Position numbers and translations under genes: made by a program
In this document: positions 59,340 through 64,000 of the stretch, one piece after another
Layout of the letters: each line of letters starts with the position of its first letter
Position numbering within the stretch: position 1 is the first letter of the stretch
From: Polytrichum commune
Taxonomy: Eukaryota > Streptophyta > Polytrichopsida > Polytrichales > Polytrichaceae
Length of the DNA stretch: 64,000 bases
Reading direction: 5' to 3'
NCBI GenBank assembly: GCA_950295325.1
Contig: OX485807.1
Span: forward strand, 14,475,001-14,539,000
The notes under the pieces: model-generated
The model's database searches: none
What the model was told of the DNA's origin: nothing
Seen by the model: only the letters and a program-made list of their open reading frames with translations

Positions 59340-59412
59340 TCCGTAATAGTCTAGATGGTTAGGATACCTGGCTTTCACCCAGGCGACCCGGGTTCGAGTC
59401 CCGGTTACGGAA
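59340..59412 (+). tRNA. tRNA-Glu(TTC), copy 3
   Basis: Identical to copy 1; complete cloverleaf. Confidence 0.95.
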
Positions 59413-59416
59413 CGCT

Positions 59417-59421
59417 GCGGG

Positions 59422-59464
<43 letters not shown>

Positions 59465-59489
59465 GCGTGTTCGATCCACGCTCACCGCA
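59417..59489 (+). tRNA. tRNA-Phe(GAA), copy 4
   Basis: Identical to copies 1 and 2. Four bases after tRNA-Glu copy 3; T-rich terminator from about 59495. Confidence 0.95.
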
Positions 59490-59652
59490 TACCCTTTTTG
59501 CTTTTTTGTTTTTTTCTTCTTCTTGAGAATGGAGGTTGCTTCTTTGGTGCAGGAGATCACAGCGCAAATTAAATCATAGCTTTTGCAGCCATTCTGAGAG
59601 AGCTATGAATTTCCAATGTAGACAGCTTGTTAGCGTAAAGAGTGATGAAACT

Positions 59653-59845
59653 GTGGGTTTGATCCTTCTTTTGGGAATCGAAACCATGGGTTTGATCCTT
59701 CTTTTGGGATACGAAACCGTGGGTTTGATCCTTCTTTTGGAAACAAAACTGTGGGTTTGATCCTTCTTTGGGAAACAAAACTGTGGGCTTGATCCTTCTT
59801 TGGGATACGAAACCGTGGGTTTGATCCTTCTCTAAGAAACCGTTC
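59653..59845. repeat. 32-bp minisatellite, array 1
   Basis: Six units of 32-33 bp, each GTGGGTTTGATCCTTCTTTG then GGAAACGAAACC or a variant. The GGTTTGATCC core is one base from the tRNA B box. It lies 160 bp after the last tRNA-Phe. Confidence 0.9.
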
Positions 59846-60020
59846 TATTGAGAGCCTGTTAGCTTGTTGTGTATTAAGAGCCTATTAGAACCTTTTGGTT
59901 TTTTTTTGGGGAGTGGAAGTTGCTTCTTGGGTGCAGAAGATCACAGCGCAAATTAAATCATAGCTTTTGCAGCGATTGTGAGAGAGCTATGAATTCCCAA
60001 TGTAGACAGCTTATGAAACT

Positions 60021-60306
60021 GTGGGTTTGATCATTTTTTGGGAAACGAAACCGTGTGTTTGATCCTTTGTTGGGAAACGAAACCGTGGGTTTGATCCTTT
60101 GTTGGGAAACGAAACCGTGGGTTTGATCCTCCTTTGGGAAATGAAACCGTGGGTTTGATCCTCCTTTGGGAAACGGAACCGTGGATTTGATCCTTCTTTG
60201 GGAAACGAAACCGTGGGTTTGATCCTTCTTTGGGATATGAAACTGTGGGTTCGATCCTTCTTTGGGATACAAAATTGTGGGTTCGATCCTTCTTTGGGAA
60301 ACCGTT
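60021..60306. repeat. 32-bp minisatellite, array 2
   Basis: Nine units at 32-bp steps from 60021. Units at 60245 and 60277 have GGTTCGATCC, identical to the B-box core of the tRNA-Phe genes. Both arrays are preceded by the same 90-bp sequence (GCAAATTAAATCATAGC and ATGTAGACAGCTT), so array plus flank was duplicated. Confidence 0.9.
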
Positions 60307-61945
60307 CTATTAAGAGCTTGTTAGCGTGTTGTGTATTAGAGCCTATTTTGAAAGTTGAGTAAAGCTTTTGGGACCTACTCTTTCCACTTCTCAAATTTTG
60401 AGAGAATTTTAAGATCGAAAATAGGGTATGCTCATGGGACTTCCCGTCGTGTATCCTCGATCAGCCTATGCAACGCTAGCTTGGCCCACACATCCTAGTA
60501 GGACATGCTAGATAGCCAATTTTTATTAGCCGGACACCACTATGTATGATAATTTAAGCATTAAGAAAACTTGGGTTGGGTGACTTTGTGTTGATTCTCA
60601 TAAACACAGGGTTTGGGACTAAACCCATGGATTCATCTGCTTTACTTTAAAAGACGACTATTCATGATGGGTTGGTTTTTATGCACTGAAAACAACCCCA
60701 AACAAGGTAGTTTTAGTGGCAACGACTTGGTCTGCATCACTCAGGTTGTGGTTAATTGGAATCGGATTTTTTGCAGATTGAAATGCCAATGTCATAATAC
60801 TGGCCAAAGAGGCTACATGGATCCAAGCTTTGCATGTCTACCTCAAGTTGAGTGAAAGTCGCAAGGCTGGCGCCATTTTCGGGTCTTGGTGTCTGGGAAC
60901 AGATTCTTTGCAAGTTGACGTGCTAACCTGGATATACTGGTGAAAGATTGTGGATGCGCTTGTCTTTACCTCCTACAAAAAAACACGACCCAAGCTGTGC
61001 ACGTCTCCATCGAGATGAGTGCAAGCGACGATTTGCTTCTCGGTGTTTAGAATCAGATTCTTCACAATTTGAAATGCTAATCTTGAGATACTGGCCAATG
61101 ATTGTGAATGTGCCGTTTCTTTACCTGCTATGTACCTGAAAAATGTGAGCCAAGCTTTGCATCTCTCCATTCAGTTGAGCGATAACCCTGCACGATATCA
61201 TATCTTGGTGCACAATCAGAATACATGTGTGTCAATCTAATATGGATAATTTGGTTTGCGGATAGTGCTGTAGAAATAGCAGAGCTCAATCAGCATTGGG
61301 GCAAGCCCACAGATCTGCAGTTGTCCTCATCTGACTAGATGACTGAAACATGAATGCGAGGAGATACATGGGTCTTATGTGGTCACTCTCCTTAATTGAG
61401 CACCTATACATGACGGTATATGACCAGGTTTGTAGTTAAAAAGGCATAAAAAGAGACATGCATTCCAAATGATATTGGACTACATGCTCAAAAGATAGAT
61501 GCCGTTCTAGGTTCGATAGTTGAGAAAAAGAAGACTTCTTATTCCTTTCACATGTCAACTCTGATTCTGGAACTTGACATAACAATCTTTGTCACTTGCA
61601 TTGCTAACTGGATGAGACAATTTCCCGAGCAGATACAGTTACCAGAAATGTCTTACAGCGGATTGGTGCAACTCAGGTATGCAACTTATCCAATCATGCC
61701 TGAACTGAGAAGCTAAACGTTCACAGTTTGCTTCTTGGTACCTGTTAATCAATTCCATCTATCATTTGCAGTGAGATTAGTGACACAATTTCCACAAGAA
61801 GAACATGGAAATGTGCACAACTGTGGACATATTGGGTGAATAGCGTCCGCCTTAATTGATGTGATAAGTTGAGGGCAGAAGGAATTATGATGACAACCAA
61901 TGATTGAGACCATTGTCTCCAGTACAAGAGAATGCTTCATTTGAG
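60307..61945. other. Repeat-derived stretch before the acyltransferase
   Basis: Holds the second copy of the segmental duplication (61085-61600) and shorter fragments of the exon-like module near 60770-61000. The last 200 bp is likely the acyltransferase 3' untranslated region. No independent gene was recognised. Confidence 0.4.
61085..61600. repeat. Segmental duplication, copy 2
   Basis: Partner of 58430-59010, same orientation, clearly diverged. It ends with an AATCATCTTGC-family fragment (GATATTGGACTACATGCTC). Confidence 0.7.
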
Positions 61946-64000
61946 TTATGGTAAAAACTCAACTAGATAGCTCATCATGGACTCAACAAAAGCCTGCATC
62001 TGCACACGAGAATGTAAAGGTGCAGGATAGACATTGGCACAATGAAGCTCACCATTGCGGATCGTATCAAAAATGGCAAGGGATGGACCTACACCGTGAA
62101 TTGATGAGCATCCAACGTAGTCTTTCAGACCCAACACAGAAGCCAGCTCTTCGAGGTCTTCAGATACCATAGTGTCCCGGAATGTTACAAGGAGAGAGGT
62201 GCGAAGAGAACTTGAGGGTGTGAGGTTAGGGTGACAAATGGCTTGGTACATGAGGTAGTTTAGGTCGCCCATATCTGTGAAGTGCTTGCGGTTGTTCATG
62301 GCATTGTCCAGTGAATCTGAGCATTTTCTTGCAAGTTCCCAGAACTCAATTGCTTCATTTAGGTGGTGGGTGCACATGAGTGCTGAATGATAGAAACCTG
62401 GCAAACACAGCAAAGGATGTTGTTGTGGTTAGACATCCTTTTGACATGACCAACTGCTTGATGTAATCATTGCATGCTATGGACTCTAATTGAATGACAA
62501 TATACACCATGTTTCGCCTCAAAAAGCACTTTGAAAGGTTGTTTATGGTCCCCTCTCAATTTTCTCTCTGGATCTTTGGCCTTGATACTCTCTAGTGGTG
62601 CCATATGAGCATGAACAACCATCCTCAGGGTGGTTAAACACGCAGAGTAATTGGGTCGATGGGGTAGAGGGCGGGTGTGGTTGTGGTTAACATTTAACAT
62701 GCCACAACCACAACGACTATTGCGTGTTCAAAATCCACACCTCCTACATAGAAATAATTCCACCTGATTATGAAGCCAACTTATACCAAACAAGAGTATC
62801 ACAAAATCTCAAAATGATGAGTGGAGTACATACCAACAGTGGCGTCAGTGAGTATAGGATTCAAGTATCTGCGGCAATCAACAAGGCTGATGACAGCAAA
62901 GTGCTCAGCTCGGTTCTCCAGCTTCTTTGCCTTTGCAGCTGCTTTCAAACCTGCTGCACAGATAGCTCCATACATGCTCGTTTTTGCTTTGGTGCATGCC
63001 TGCACAGGAACAAAGCTCTTACGACACTCCCATGACAAACTAATAAAAGAAGTGAAATACAGTCCTCAGGACATCCCTGTAACATACCCAAAGTCCTATA
63101 CAAGTTAACTATTCACAATTGGCCTGCCTCATCATGACCTTGTCTCTACGGTTGCCTGTTCAATTATACCACGGATACATAGATTACAAAGAAACCTTAC
63201 CTGCAAAAGGGCTTGTGTATGATTGTAGCTCAGGGAGGACCGAATCAATTCAGTTCTACGTGGTGCATTTGGGTCCTCAAAGGGTAACAATGCGTGTCGC
63301 CTTGAACCTAAAGAATATCCAAGCAGATCAATTCCATGTGCCCAGAAAGGCTTGTTTGCCTTCCCCGGAGGTATTGCAGCCTCAACAGGTATTAATTGAA
63401 AACCATTGCCTTCCTCCTTTCCTGTTGATGGCAAACATCAGCTTTTACATTAATGTGTATATTTGCAGCTCAGGGAGGACCGATTCAATTCAGGTATATG
63501 TGGTGAGATTTGAAATATTCGAGCAGACCAATTCCATGTTCCCAGAAAGGCTTTGCATCCCCCCAAGGTATCCCAGGCTCAACTTGAAAGCATTAATTTC
63601 CATGAAATATTCAGAAATCTCAGAGTACGAAAGAAAGAGTAATCCTATACTCAAGATGACCATTAAAAGTTAACGGAAACTCAAAGAACTTGCCTGTTGA
63701 TACTTCAACTTGCAGTAGGCCACTGATTTCTGCCTCTGAATTCGGAACAACAAGTTCCCCTCTACTGATGTTGAGAAGAGCTTTCAAGATATCTGAGAAA
63801 ACAGTGCCAGCAGAGACTCTATCACAAGCCGCTGTGTGCACTCTCAGAATCATAAGGGAGTGGTTTTGAGGCAAGCGGTATAGGCGCACTAAAAATAATT
63901 GCACTGGTTCCACAGAGTGCTCCCTCTCAGGCCACAAATTGATGTTTAACTCATCCTCCACATATCTCAGCCACCCTTGGCCATCGTTTTCTGGCCTCAA
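61946..64000 (-). CDS. Condensation-domain-like acyltransferase, 3' part
   Basis: Partial: the gene continues past the window end. Visible exons are 64000-63694, 63421-63201, 62999-62834 and 62397-61946, which join in frame to about 397 residues. The first exon holds LRVHTAACDRVSAG, matching the H-x3-D active-site motif of CoA-dependent acyltransferases and condensation domains. Later blocks are PPGKANKPFWAHGIDLLGYS, VISLVDCRRYLNP, VGFYHSALMCTHH and LGLKDYVGCSSIHGVGPS, with a C terminus containing YPAPLHSR. Plants have a poorly studied family of such proteins; acyl donor and acceptor are unknown. The first visible intron has a GC donor (CAACAG/GCAAGT); the others are GT-AG. A decayed copy of the second exon sits inside that intron. 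Confidence 0.8.
63469..63603 (-). pseudogene. Decayed duplicate of an acyltransferase exon
   Basis: The minus strand reads QVEPGIPWGDAKPFWEHGIG, parallel to VEAAIPPGKANKPFWAHGID in the true exon (63421-63201), then runs into stops. The plus-strand strings GCTCAGGGAGGACCGA, TCAATTC and CCCAGAAAGGCTT occur in both. Confidence 0.75.

Noticed and set aside
60021-60306. Regularly spaced repeats resembling a CRISPR array
   Set aside because: Units are directly tandem with no unique spacers, and the DNA is eukaryotic.
59569-60394. Long minus-strand open frames reading PKEGSNPRF and KDQTHGF repeats
   Set aside because: They are the 32-bp minisatellite read through; the unit is not a multiple of three, so the frame cycles through all three readings. 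Not a real repeat protein.

Overview
This window looks like nuclear DNA of a land plant. The evidence is a plastid-targeted ribosomal protein S6, plant-type tRNA-Glu and tRNA-Phe genes, an F-box/kelch-type protein, a plant-type short-chain dehydrogenase and small GT-AG introns throughout. AT-rich, repeat-littered DNA separates the genes, with several families of short non-autonomous DNA transposons. I cannot fix the lineage; a non-flowering land plant (moss, lycophyte or fern) is a guess. All gene models were built by eye from reading frames, splice sites and remembered family sequences.

Layout. 0.4-2.1 kb: LYR-motif protein of the LYRM1 type (- strand, four small exons). 2.7-4.4 kb: repeats and a tandem duplication. 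4.4-7.6 kb: F-box protein (+, three exons). 9.8-15.2 kb: SDR oxidoreductase (- strand, four exons) with tandem duplications at both ends; the 5' one duplicates the TATA box, leader, start codon and first splice donor. 15.2-22.6 kb: transposon and repeat remnants, including a hAT-type MITE. 22.6-25.5 kb: CCDC25/NFACT-R protein (- strand, six exons). 27.9-29.4 kb: membrane protein of unknown function (- strand, two exons), with two tandem duplications upstream. 31-48 kb: no gene recognised, but many MITEs, two minisatellites and a 756-bp element with perfect 245-bp inverted arms. 48.9-50.9 kb: plastid ribosomal protein S6 (+, two exons). 53.6-61.6 kb: a tRNA neighbourhood with three tRNA-Glu/tRNA-Phe pairs, one extra damaged tRNA-Phe, duplicated spacers, a 32-bp minisatellite with B-box-like motifs and an orphan proline-rich ORF. 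61.9-64 kb: 3' part of a condensation-domain-like acyltransferase (- strand), cut by the window end, with a probable GC-AG intron and a decayed duplicate exon.

The protein genes do not form a pathway; they are independent housekeeping or metabolic genes. The shared theme is local tandem duplication. It has copied promoter and first-exon regions, terminal coding sequence, an internal exon and whole tRNA units. The strongest leads are the twin first exons of the SDR gene, the tRNA array with its B-box-like minisatellite and orphan ORF, and the perfect long-arm inverted-repeat element.
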